The translations under genes were made by a program, and so were the position numbers. From NCBI GenBank assembly GCA_018399755.1, contig JAGYOE010000001.1, positions 53,457 through 117,456 of the forward strand: 64,000 nucleotides of DNA, given 5' to 3'. Below the pieces are notes generated by a model. It ran no database searches, was not told where the DNA came from, and saw only the letters and a program-made list of their open reading frames with translations. The DNA comes from Bacilli bacterium (GTDB lineage: Bacteria > Bacillota_I > Bacilli_A > Izemoplasmatales > Hujiaoplasmataceae). Shown here one piece after another: positions 56,683 to 64,000 of this stretch (within the stretch, counting starts at the first letter, position 1; each line of letters opens with the position of its first letter).

Positions 56683-57341
56683 TATTCATTACCCCCTTTA
56701 TTTCTGATATCAAAAGAGTTTGTATAATCATCAAACATTGTTAGTATGTGAGTGTAGTTTAAATGTTCGATTTCATCACTATGAGTGATTAAAATAATTG
56801 TAATGCCTTCTTTATTTAAATCCTCTACAGTTTGATAAAAGAATTCCTTGTTCTGTTTGTCAATTGAAGCTGTAGGTTCATCTAAGATCAAAACTTTAGG
56901 CTTATTGAGCATTGCTCTTACAATAAAAACCCTTTGCAATTGGCCCCCAGATAAAGAATTAATATTTTGATTTTGAATATCAAATATTTTCATTTTATCT
57001 AATAATTTTAGTCTGTCTGAAGCAGTGGTTTGTTTTGTGCTTGAAACACTTAAAAGTTCAGAAACTGTAATTGGGAACTCATAATTAAAATTATCAAAAC
57101 TCTGACTCACATAACCAAATTTTGTCCAACTATTGAAATTGGTTATATCGGTTTTATCAAAAAAAATAGTACCAGGTTTAACTTCATTAACTCCTAATAA
57201 GCATTTAATAAAAGTAGTTTTGCCAGTACCATTTTTCCCTTTTACAACCAAATAATCACCTTGATTTAAGGTGATAGATAGATTGTTTATTATCGATTTA
57301 ATACCATAAGCGAAAGATAGATTGTTTATATATATTTGCAT
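56682..57341 (-). CDS. Metal ABC transporter ATPase (ZnuC/MntA type)
   Basis: A 219-residue ABC ATPase: Walker A GKNGTGKTT, Q-loop VSQSF, signature LSGGQLQR, Walker B VLILDEPTASID, switch His in LITHSDE. Size and linkage to an ABC-3 permease point to the zinc/manganese uptake group. ATG after AAGGAAGGTAACTT. First gene of the two-gene operon, divergent from tmk. Confidence 0.9.
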   Translation of the reverse strand: MQIYINNLSFAYGIKSIINNLSITLNQGDYLVVKGKNGTGKTTFIKCLLGVNEVKPGTIFFDKTDITNFNSWTKFGYVSQSFDNFNYEFPITVSELLSVSSTKQTTASDRLKLLDKMKIFDIQNQNINSLSGGQLQRVFIVRAMLNKPKVLILDEPTASIDKQNKEFFYQTVEDLNKEGITIILITHSDEIEHLNYTHILTMFDDYTNSFDIRNKGGNE

Positions 57342-57450
57342 AAGTTACCTTCCTTAAGCAATATTGTAACATAATCAAAGATTATAATAAATAAATATGT
57401 TTAAAAAAACCATAAATTATGAGATAATAATTTAACAAGCAGGTGATGAT

Positions 57451-58071
57451 ATGAAGGGAAAGTTTATAACTTTTGAAGGTACAGAAGGTTCAGGAAAAAC
57501 CTCAGTTATTAAAAAAGTTAAATTACATTATGAAGATTTAGGCTATAAGGTTTTAACTACGAGAGAACCTGGAGGAATTAATATTTCTGAACAGATTCGC
57601 TCAATCCTTTTAGATAAAAAAAATATAGAAATGGATGCTAAAACGGAAGCGTTACTTTTCGCTGCTGCGAGAAGGCAACATTTAGTTGAAAAAATAATAC
57701 CAGCTTTAGAAGCTGGTTATATGGTTTTATGTGATCGATTTGTGGATAGTTCTTTAATCTATCAAGGACATGCAAGAGATATTGGTATTGACAAGGTTTA
57801 TGATATTAACTATTTTGCTATTGAAGAAGCTTTACCAGATTTGACAATATTTGTTGATGTAAGACCTGAAGTGGGTTTAAATAGAGTTTTTTCTACACCA
57901 AATCGAGAAGTTAATCGTTTAGACTTAGAAAACTTGGAATTCCATAAAAAAATTTATCAGGGTTATTTAAGTTTAGTAAAAAAATATGATAGAATCAAGA
58001 AAGTAAATGGAGAGAATTGTCTTGATGAAGTAACTAAGGAAACTATTGAATTAATTGATAAAATTATTTGA
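57451..58071 (+). CDS. tmk: Thymidylate kinase
   Basis: A 206-residue dTMP kinase: P-loop FEGTEGSGKTS near the N-terminus, the TREPGG motif, DRFVDSSLIYQG and the LID region. It makes dTDP for DNA synthesis. Start after GCAGGTGATGAT. It opens a block (tmk-holB-ricT-yabB-rsmI-metG) ordered as in Bacillus, though yaaQ, yaaR and yabA are absent. Confidence 0.97.
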   Translation: MKGKFITFEGTEGSGKTSVIKKVKLHYEDLGYKVLTTREPGGINISEQIRSILLDKKNIEMDAKTEALLFAAARRQHLVEKIIPALEAGYMVLCDRFVDSSLIYQGHARDIGIDKVYDINYFAIEEALPDLTIFVDVRPEVGLNRVFSTPNREVNRLDLENLEFHKKIYQGYLSLVKKYDRIKKVNGENCLDEVTKETIELIDKII

Positions 58072-58106
58072 GTAAATTATTATTAATAAAAAAACAGAGG
58101 TGAAAT

Positions 58107-59138
58107 ATGGCTTATCAATCATGGGAAGATATTGCAAAAGAACAAGCAATAGCTGCTAGATTATTAAAAAACCATATTCAATTAAATAGAGTTAATCATG
58201 CATATATATTTGAAGGCGATAAAGGAACAAAAAAAGGAGAAATTGCTCACTTTTTCGCAAAAACTTTACTATGCAAAAACTTAGATGATAATTTAAACCC
58301 TTGTAATGAATGTAATAATTGTCAAAGAATTAATAAAGACATTCATCCCAATATAATTACTATTAAACCAGATGGGAAGTTTATAAAAAAAGAGCAAGTA
58401 CAAGATTTAATCGAAGAATACTCTAAAACAGCTTTAGAAGACTCTCCAAGAATTAATATAATTTATCAAGCAGATAAATTTAATTTATCTTCAGCTAATT
58501 CCCTTCTAAAAACGATGGAAGAGCCCGGGGATGACATCTATCAAATATTGATTACTGAAAATTATAACTCACTTATACCAACAATAAAGTCGCGTGCAGA
58601 GTCAATCCATTTTAAAGAATTAGATAGAAGTTTAATAAGAGATGAACTAAAGAAACTTAATATCAAGAGTTCTTATGCCAATCCAGTTAGTCAGTATACA
58701 TCTAATTTAGATGCGGCAAAAATAATCGCTACAGATGAAGATATGATAGAAATTATTGATTTGGTTATAGCAATATATAATGCATTATTAGCAGATAAAG
58801 AATCAGCTGTTATAACATTTTTAGAAAAAAATAAACAAGTACTATCAGACAATGATAAAGCAAAATTTTTCCTTGAATTAATGATTATTTTTCAAAAAGA
58901 CATTCTTCAGTTTAAGTTAAACAATAAAGATATGTGTTTTATTAATCAACAACAAACAATAAATAAATTAGCAAGTAAAATTGATATAAAACTAGCAGAA
59001 AAAACTCTAAAAAATATGTTAGAATTATCGATTAGATTAAAATATAATATTAATTTAAAATTAGCATTTAATAAATTACTTATGAATTTAGAAAGAGGTT
59101 ATAAACATGCAACACACAGTAGTCGCGATTCAATTTAA
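58107..59138 (+). CDS. holB: DNA polymerase III subunit delta'
   Basis: A 343-residue clamp-loader delta' subunit. The AAA+ fold is seen in NHAYIFEGDKGTKKGE, where the Walker A is degenerate as usual for delta'. A zinc module with four Cys (LCKN..CNECNNCQR) and SSANSLLKTMEEPG with the following NSLIPTIKSRAE arginine-finger-type segment are present. ATG after AGAGGTGAAAT. Overlaps ricT by 32 bases. Confidence 0.94.
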   Translation: MAYQSWEDIAKEQAIAARLLKNHIQLNRVNHAYIFEGDKGTKKGEIAHFFAKTLLCKNLDDNLNPCNECNNCQRINKDIHPNIITIKPDGKFIKKEQVQDLIEEYSKTALEDSPRINIIYQADKFNLSSANSLLKTMEEPGDDIYQILITENYNSLIPTIKSRAESIHFKELDRSLIRDELKKLNIKSSYANPVSQYTSNLDAAKIIATDEDMIEIIDLVIAIYNALLADKESAVITFLEKNKQVLSDNDKAKFFLELMIIFQKDILQFKLNNKDMCFINQQQTINKLASKIDIKLAEKTLKNMLELSIRLKYNINLKLAFNKLLMNLERGYKHATHSSRDSI

Positions 59139-59949
59139 TTATTTAGGTAAAAAATATTATTTTGAAGCAAATGATTTAGAACTAAAACAAAATGACTATG
59201 TTGTAGTTGAAACAGTAAGAGGCTATGAATTAGGTGAAGTTATCTCAGATATAATTCAGATATCTGATGAAGAGATAGTATCGCCCTTAAAACCCGTTTT
59301 GCGGTTAGCTACAGCTGAAGATATTCAAAAATTTAAAGACAATATGGCTGAACAGCCAAAAGTAATGGATATTACCGAAAAACTAGTAAAAAAACATGAG
59401 TTAGATATGAAGTTATTGAATTCCGAATACACTTTGGATAAATCAAAACTTATTATCTATTTTACAGCTGAAGGTAGAGTAGATTTTCGTGAGTTAGTTA
59501 AAGATTTAGCGAATGAATTTCACGTTAGAATAGAATTAAGACAAGTCGGAGCTAGGGATGGAGCTAAAGTTATTGGCGGAATTGGTCCTTGCGGAAGACA
59601 AACTTGTTGTACTTCTTTTTTAAGAGAGTTTGAACCAGTAACAATTAAAATGGCAAAAACACAAAATCTTTCATTAAATCCAGCTAATATTTCTGGCTTA
59701 TGCGGTAAATTATTATGTTGTATTAGATATGAGAATGAAAATTATAAAAATTTTAAAGCAGAAACCCCTAATGTAGATTCAACTGTTTACACCGTTGATG
59801 GCAAGGGTAAAGTTATAAAAATAAATTATGCTGAACAAAGTGTAACAGTTAAACTAGCTGATGATACAAAAACTTATCATATCGATAATGTTTCAACCAA
59901 TAAAGAAGATGTTGATTTAGACCCTGAATTATTAAATCTTGAGGACTAA
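59107..59949 (+). CDS. ricT: RicT/YaaT-like PSP1-domain protein
   Basis: A 280-residue PSP1 domain protein. It contains GARDGAKVIGGIGPCGRQTCCTSFL and SGLCGKLLCCIRYE, the CxxxxCC / CxxxxCC pattern that helps bind Fe-S clusters in the Bacillus RicAFT complex, where it promotes RNase Y processing. ATG after GAAAGAGGTTATAAAC, inside holB. Usual neighbour of holB. Confidence 0.93.
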   Translation: MQHTVVAIQFNYLGKKYYFEANDLELKQNDYVVVETVRGYELGEVISDIIQISDEEIVSPLKPVLRLATAEDIQKFKDNMAEQPKVMDITEKLVKKHELDMKLLNSEYTLDKSKLIIYFTAEGRVDFRELVKDLANEFHVRIELRQVGARDGAKVIGGIGPCGRQTCCTSFLREFEPVTIKMAKTQNLSLNPANISGLCGKLLCCIRYENENYKNFKAETPNVDSTVYTVDGKGKVIKINYAEQSVTVKLADDTKTYHIDNVSTNKEDVDLDPELLNLED

Positions 59950-59950
59950 A

Positions 59951-60715
59951 ATGTCGAAGGTTTATAAGCACGACCTTTTAGCCTATGACGGGTTAAAAAT
60001 ACTACAAAAAGATAACTTATTTAAATTTTCCATTGATGCTTTGTTATTAGGGGATTTTGTTAAGGTTAATAAAAGAACAAAAAGAATAATTGATTTAGGT
60101 TCTGGTTTAGGAGCAGTGGCTTTTTATTTAACCTTAAAAACCAAGGCATTAATTTATGGAGTAGATATTCAAAAAGAAGTTATCGAATTGGCAAATAAAT
60201 CTACAATAATTAATAAACTTGATAATCAAGTCAAATTTATTAATGACGATATTAAAAACGTATATAAAAATTTTGAAACTAATAGTTTTGATATAGTAAT
60301 TTCTAATCCGCCTTTTTATAAAACAAAAAATATTAATAATCAAAATGATAATGAAGCACTTACAATTGCTAGACATGAAGTTTTAATAAATCTAGATGAT
60401 ATATTTATTGCAACAAAAAGATTATTAGCAAATGGCGGTATGTTTTATTTCATTCATCGGGTTGAAAGATTAGATGAAATTATTATTAAATTACATAATA
60501 ATAATTTTGTGGTAAAAAGATTAAAGTTTGTTTATACTAAACCAAATAAACCCGCAAAAATGTTATTGATTGAGGCTAGATTAAATGGATCAACTGGTTC
60601 TTTAGAAATAGAAGAGCCTTTATATATTTATAATAAAAACAAAGAATATACTAAAGAAATATTAGATATTTTTCATCTAGGAGATGAAAATTATGATAAA
60701 AAAACAAAATTATAA
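59951..60715 (+). CDS. TrmN6/YabB-type tRNA methyltransferase
   Basis: A 254-residue SAM-dependent methyltransferase. IIDLGSGLGAVAFYLT is the SAM-binding motif I and DIVISNPPFYK the N6-adenine-type NPPF motif. Homologous to TrmN6, which methylates A37 of tRNA-Val, and to YabB of Bacillus. The ATG at 59951 right after the ricT stop is chosen over the track's upstream TTG. Its end overlaps rsmI. Confidence 0.9.
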   Translation: MSKVYKHDLLAYDGLKILQKDNLFKFSIDALLLGDFVKVNKRTKRIIDLGSGLGAVAFYLTLKTKALIYGVDIQKEVIELANKSTIINKLDNQVKFINDDIKNVYKNFETNSFDIVISNPPFYKTKNINNQNDNEALTIARHEVLINLDDIFIATKRLLANGGMFYFIHRVERLDEIIIKLHNNNFVVKRLKFVYTKPNKPAKMLLIEARLNGSTGSLEIEEPLYIYNKNKEYTKEILDIFHLGDENYDKKTKL

Positions 60716-61544
60716 TAATGACAATCCAACTTTTTATATAATACCTACGCCAATAGGCAATCTTGAGGATATGACTTATAGAGCAATTAGAGTATTAAAA
60801 GAAGTTGACTTAGTTTTAGCTGAAGATACCAGAGTTACTAGAAAATTATTTTCTCATTATGATATTAAGACACATTTAGAATCCTTTCATGATTTTAATG
60901 AAGATAGTAAAATTTCTGAAATTATTAAAAAATTACAAAATGGATTAAACATTGGTTTAGTTAGTGATGCGGGAATGCCTTTGATTTCTGATCCTGGGTA
61001 TAAATTGATTAGAAAACTTAGTGTGCTTGATTTTAATCTAGTTGCCCTACCTGGTAGTAATGCATTATTACCTGGATTGGTTATGTCAGGATTAAAAACA
61101 CAACCGTTTATTTTTTTAGGTTTTTTAGATCATAAAAAAAATAAACGTATAGAAACTATCGAAAAACTTAAATATTATTCTGAAACTCTCGTTTTTTATG
61201 AATCAATTCATAGAATTAATGATACATTAAATAATCTATTTAGTGTTTTAGGGGATAGAAAATTTTCGCTTATAAGAGAAATTTCAAAAACCTATGAAGA
61301 GATTATTAGGGGTAATTTATCTGAATTCAGTGATTTGCCAAATTTAAAAGGTGAATTAGTTTTGGTTGTAGAAGGTTATAATGAAGACTTAATTAATAGC
61401 AATTTAACAATAGTTGAACAAGTAGATTATTTTATTGATCAGGGTTTAAGAAAAACAGAAGCAATGAAAAAAGTTTCACAAATGACTAAAATACCAAAAA
61501 ATAAAATTTATCAAGATTATTTAAATGCAAAAATCAAGGAGTGA
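60693..61544 (+). CDS. rsmI: 16S rRNA (cytidine-1402-2'-O)-methyltransferase
   Basis: A 283-residue tetrapyrrole-methylase-fold enzyme: YIIPTPIGNLEDMTYRAIRVL, AEDTRVTRKL, GLVSDAGMPLISDPG and LPGSNALLPGLVMSGL. RsmI 2'-O-methylates C1402 of 16S rRNA. The ATG at 60693 after TAGGAGATGAAAATT is preferred to the track's 60684 start. It starts inside the preceding gene. Confidence 0.96.
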   Translation: MIKKQNYNNDNPTFYIIPTPIGNLEDMTYRAIRVLKEVDLVLAEDTRVTRKLFSHYDIKTHLESFHDFNEDSKISEIIKKLQNGLNIGLVSDAGMPLISDPGYKLIRKLSVLDFNLVALPGSNALLPGLVMSGLKTQPFIFLGFLDHKKNKRIETIEKLKYYSETLVFYESIHRINDTLNNLFSVLGDRKFSLIREISKTYEEIIRGNLSEFSDLPNLKGELVLVVEGYNEDLINSNLTIVEQVDYFIDQGLRKTEAMKKVSQMTKIPKNKIYQDYLNAKIKE

Positions 61545-61550
61545 ATTTTT

Positions 61551-62090
61551 ATGAAATTTGCATGTTTATTAGCTGATGGTTTTGAAGATGTTGAAGCATT
61601 AGGATCAGCTGCGCTTTTAAGAAGGGCAGGATTTGAAGTTGATTTTTATAGTGTATATAATAAAAAGAAAGTGACTGGTGCATATAAAACTGTAGTTACC
61701 GAGTTATTACCTATGAAAGAGTTAACTTCAAATAATTATGATGGATTATTTATTCCTGGAGGTAAAGCTGCCTTTACTTTAAGAGAAGAAGAAACTGTTA
61801 AAACTATCGTTAAAGATTTTAATGATAAAGAAAAATGGATGATGGCAATCTGTGCAGCACCAACTGTCTTTGGAATGATGCACTTATTAGATAACAAAAA
61901 ATATATTTCGTTTCCTGGCACAGAAGAAAATATGGGAAAAGCAATAAGAGTTAACCAAAAAGCAATAAGCGATGGCAGATTTATAACCGCTATTAGTGCT
62001 GGTGCAATATATGATTTTGTGTTTGAAATAATTAAAACGATTAATGGCAAAGACGTACTTGAATCGTTTAAAAATAAACTATATTATTAA
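61551..62090 (+). CDS. DJ-1/PfpI family protein
   Basis: A 179-residue DJ-1/ThiJ-type protein. Glu15 in GFEDVEAL and Cys100 in MAICAAPTVFG form the usual nucleophile-elbow pair, with FIPGG before it. Members act as deglycases, glyoxalases or redox chaperones; the specific role is not clear. Six bases after rsmI with AAGGAGTGAATTTTT, and followed closely by metG, so it is inserted in the otherwise Bacillus-like block. Confidence 0.93.
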   Translation: MKFACLLADGFEDVEALGSAALLRRAGFEVDFYSVYNKKKVTGAYKTVVTELLPMKELTSNNYDGLFIPGGKAAFTLREEETVKTIVKDFNDKEKWMMAICAAPTVFGMMHLLDNKKYISFPGTEENMGKAIRVNQKAISDGRFITAISAGAIYDFVFEIIKTINGKDVLESFKNKLYY

Positions 62091-62107
62091 CTTACGAGGT
62101 GATTAAA

Positions 62108-64000
62108 TTGAAAACATTTTATATAACAACTCCAATATACTATCCTAATTCTAAATATCATATTGGTTCATCATATACTACCTGTTTATGTGATAGTTTA
62201 AAACGATATAAAAAATTACAGGGTTATGATACTCGCTTTTTAACTGGTAATGATGAACATGGACAAAAAATAGCCGAAACTGCAGAAAAAAAGCAAATAA
62301 CTCCACAAAAGCATGTTGATTATATGGCTGAACAAACCCAAGAATTATGGGATTATTTAAAAATAGATAATGATGACTTTATAAGAACAACTGAAAAACG
62401 TCACGAAATTGTTGTACAAAAAATATTTGAAAAACTATTAGACAAAGGTGATATTTATTTAGGAGAATACTCTGGACATTACTGTACATCATGTGAAGCC
62501 TATTTAACGGAAACACAGTTAATTGATGGGTCAATTTGTCCTGATTGTGGTTCAAAAACAAAGATTTTAAAAGAAGAAACCTATTTGTTTAAACTCTCAA
62601 AATATTCTGAGAGGCTATTAAAATATATTGAAGATAATCCTAATTTTATCTTTCCTGAATCAAGGAAAAATGAAGTGGTTCAGTTTATTAAATCAGGATT
62701 AAACGATTTATCAGTTTCTCGAACTGCTTTTGATTGGGGAGTAAAAGTTAAAAGTAATCCCAAACATGTAGTTTATGTTTGGATAGATGCTTTAAGTAAT
62801 TATATTACTTCATTAGGATATAACTCTAAAGATGATAGCTTATTTCAAAAATATTGGGTTAATGGCGATGAAGTAGTACATATTATTGGTAAGGATATAT
62901 TAAGATTCCATGCAATTTATTGGCCGATTATTTTAATGGCTTTAGATTTGCCAATTAAATTCCGTTTATTTGCTCATGGTTGGTACTTAATGAAATCAGG
63001 AAAAATATCTAAGTCAAAAGGAAATGTTATTTATCCAGAACAACTAGTTGATAAATATAGTTTGGATGCATTTAGATATTATATAGTTAGAGAGTTAAGT
63101 TACGGACATGATGGTGAATTTACACCTGAATATTATGTTAAAAGGATTAATACTGACTTAGCTAATGACTATGGAAATTTAGTATCTAGAACAATATCTA
63201 TGGTTAATAAATACTTTGATGGCGAAGTAGAAAATAAGCCACATAATCATAAATATAATAAGTTTGAAGCTGAGTTAAGAGATAAAACTAATAAAACTTA
63301 TATCAAATATAGAAAATTGATGGATGAATTTAAAATAGCTGAGGCTTTATCAGAGGTTAGTTCATTAGTTAAACGCACTAACAAATTAATAGATGATACA
63401 TTTCCATGGGAATTGGCCAAAGATAAGAGTTTAACCGATGTCTTAGAGTCTGTAATGTTTCATTTGCTTGAAAGCATCCGCTTAATAACTATTCTTTATA
63501 TTCCTGTTTTAATAGATACTACTGATAAAGTTTTTAATTACTTAAATGTGGAATCAGAAAATAAAGATTTTAATGCTTATGATTTCGGAAGAAAAGCAAA
63601 GTATAAAGTTGCTAAAAAAACTAGCCACCTTTTTCCTAGGTTAGATGTAGAAAAAGAGAGTAAAAAAATTAGAGAAATGATGGAAAACAATATTTCAAAA
63701 ACTAAAAAAATAGATCAAAAGGAATCAGTAAATATAAAACCTGAAATTGAGTTTAATGATTTCACTAAACTTGATATTGTAGTAGGGAAAATAATCTCAG
63801 CAAAACACCATGAAAACGCAGATAAACTTTTGGTTTTTGCGGTTGATACTGGAGATAAAGTTAGATCAATCGTTTCAGGGATAGCTAAATTTTATAATCC
63901 AGATAATTTAGTAAATAAAAATGTATTAGTAGTTCGTAACTTAAAACCAGTTAAACTAAGAGGTGTTTTAAGCGAAGGTATGATTCTAAGTGCAGAAGCA
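62108..64000 (+). CDS. metG: Methionyl-tRNA synthetase (3' end cut by window)
   Basis: About 631 codons are present and the frame runs off the right edge, so it is missing from the ORF track. TTG start after ACGAGGTGATTAAA gives MKTFYITTPIYYPNSKYHIGSSYTT, with the HIGH-like HIGS. The insert has CTSCEAY and CPDCGSKT zinc-type Cys pairs, the signature loop is KISKSKGN, and a C-terminal EMAP/tRNA-binding domain begins near FTKLDIVVGKIISAK. Class I synthetase charging tRNA-Met. Confidence 0.97.
   Translation, partial: MKTFYITTPIYYPNSKYHIGSSYTTCLCDSLKRYKKLQGYDTRFLTGNDEHGQKIAETAEKKQITPQKHVDYMAEQTQELWDYLKIDNDDFIRTTEKRHEIVVQKIFEKLLDKGDIYLGEYSGHYCTSCEAYLTETQLIDGSICPDCGSKTKILKEETYLFKLSKYSERLLKYIEDNPNFIFPESRKNEVVQFIKSGLNDLSVSRTAFDWGVKVKSNPKHVVYVWIDALSNYITSLGYNSKDDSLFQKYWVNGDEVVHIIGKDILRFHAIYWPIILMALDLPIKFRLFAHGWYLMKSGKISKSKGNVIYPEQLVDKYSLDAFRYYIVRELSYGHDGEFTPEYYVKRINTDLANDYGNLVSRTISMVNKYFDGEVENKPHNHKYNKFEAELRDKTNKTYIKYRKLMDEFKIAEALSEVSSLVKRTNKLIDDTFPWELAKDKSLTDVLESVMFHLLESIRLITILYIPVLIDTTDKVFNYLNVESENKDFNAYDFGRKAKYKVAKKTSHLFPRLDVEKESKKIREMMENNISKTKKIDQKESVNIKPEIEFNDFTKLDIVVGKIISAKHHENADKLLVFAVDTGDKVRSIVSGIAKFYNPDNLVNKNVLVVRNLKPVKLRGVLSEGMILSAEA

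Noticed and set aside
62379-62561. Minus-strand 60-residue ORF near the right edge
   Set aside because: It lies opposite the metG coding sequence, which is absent from the track only because it runs off the window.

Overview
The window is about 64 kb of a very AT-rich, low-GC Gram-positive-type chromosome. Intact genes end in TGA as well as TAA/TAG, so the standard bacterial code is used. Gene order (parA-parB-DUF951, S10-spc-alpha ribosomal cluster, ecfA1A2T-truA, tmk-holB-ricT-yabB-rsmI-metG), type-Z S14, TTG starts with strong Shine-Dalgarno sites and small gene sizes suggest a Bacillota/Mycoplasmatota lineage outside the UGA-Trp mycoplasmas, for example Acholeplasma-, Izemoplasma- or Haloplasma-like. 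The placement is inference; no rRNA gene is present to test it.

Layout. (1) 1-3.5 kb: chromosome partitioning genes, an unknown membrane protein, DUF951 and a MazG-like protein, all in one direction. (2) 3.6-4.76 kb: a tRNA cluster (Ile, Ala, Met, Ile2, Ser, Lys, Leu, a second Ala-like, fMet, Asp, Phe, plus one truncated tRNA) with two promoters and a terminator. From the Ser gene on, most copies carry small deletions or scrambled T arms. (3) 4.76-17.55 kb: an accessory region where nearly every gene is broken by frequent small indels while the residues between breaks stay conserved. Recognisable contents are an XRE regulator, membrane proteins, a DUF2202 protein, a Nudix hydrolase, a WG-repeat lipoprotein, ArsC and a nitroreductase. 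The 3' half of tRNA-Phe plus its terminator recurs about every 2.5 kb here (around 7.3, 9.85 and 12.3 kb), which looks like serial integration or tandem duplication at tRNA-Phe. (4) 17.6-36.8 kb: intact metabolic and accessory genes: DUF188, PhzF, aldo-keto reductase, a DUF5011-type surface protein, a yybP-ykoY (Mn2+) riboswitch with a P-type ATPase, an MFS transporter, GDPD, an Fe-alcohol dehydrogenase, a ZIP transporter, alanine dehydrogenase, a CarH-like B12-binding protein with a GGDEF protein, a degenerate sialate O-acetylesterase-like protein and a nuclease-XPD helicase. (5) 36.9-51.3 kb: the S10-spc-alpha cluster from rpsJ to rplQ with secY, adk, map, infA and rpoA. (6) 51.4-64 kb: a CBS protein, the ECF transporter module, truA, a Zn/Mn-type ABC transporter, and the tmk to metG replication/translation block, with metG cut by the window edge.

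How the genes work together. The ribosomal cluster, secretion channel and RNA polymerase alpha form one growth-linked unit. tmk, holB, ricT, the two methyltransferases and metG follow the order known from Bacillus. Metal homeostasis recurs (Mn riboswitch/ATPase, ZIP, ZnuBC-like ABC). The most suggestive signalling unit is the two-gene B12-domain/GGDEF operon at 30.9-32.95 kb, which could link light or cobalamin status to cyclic di-GMP. The main caution is that 4-17.5 kb may be poorly polished sequence rather than true gene decay.
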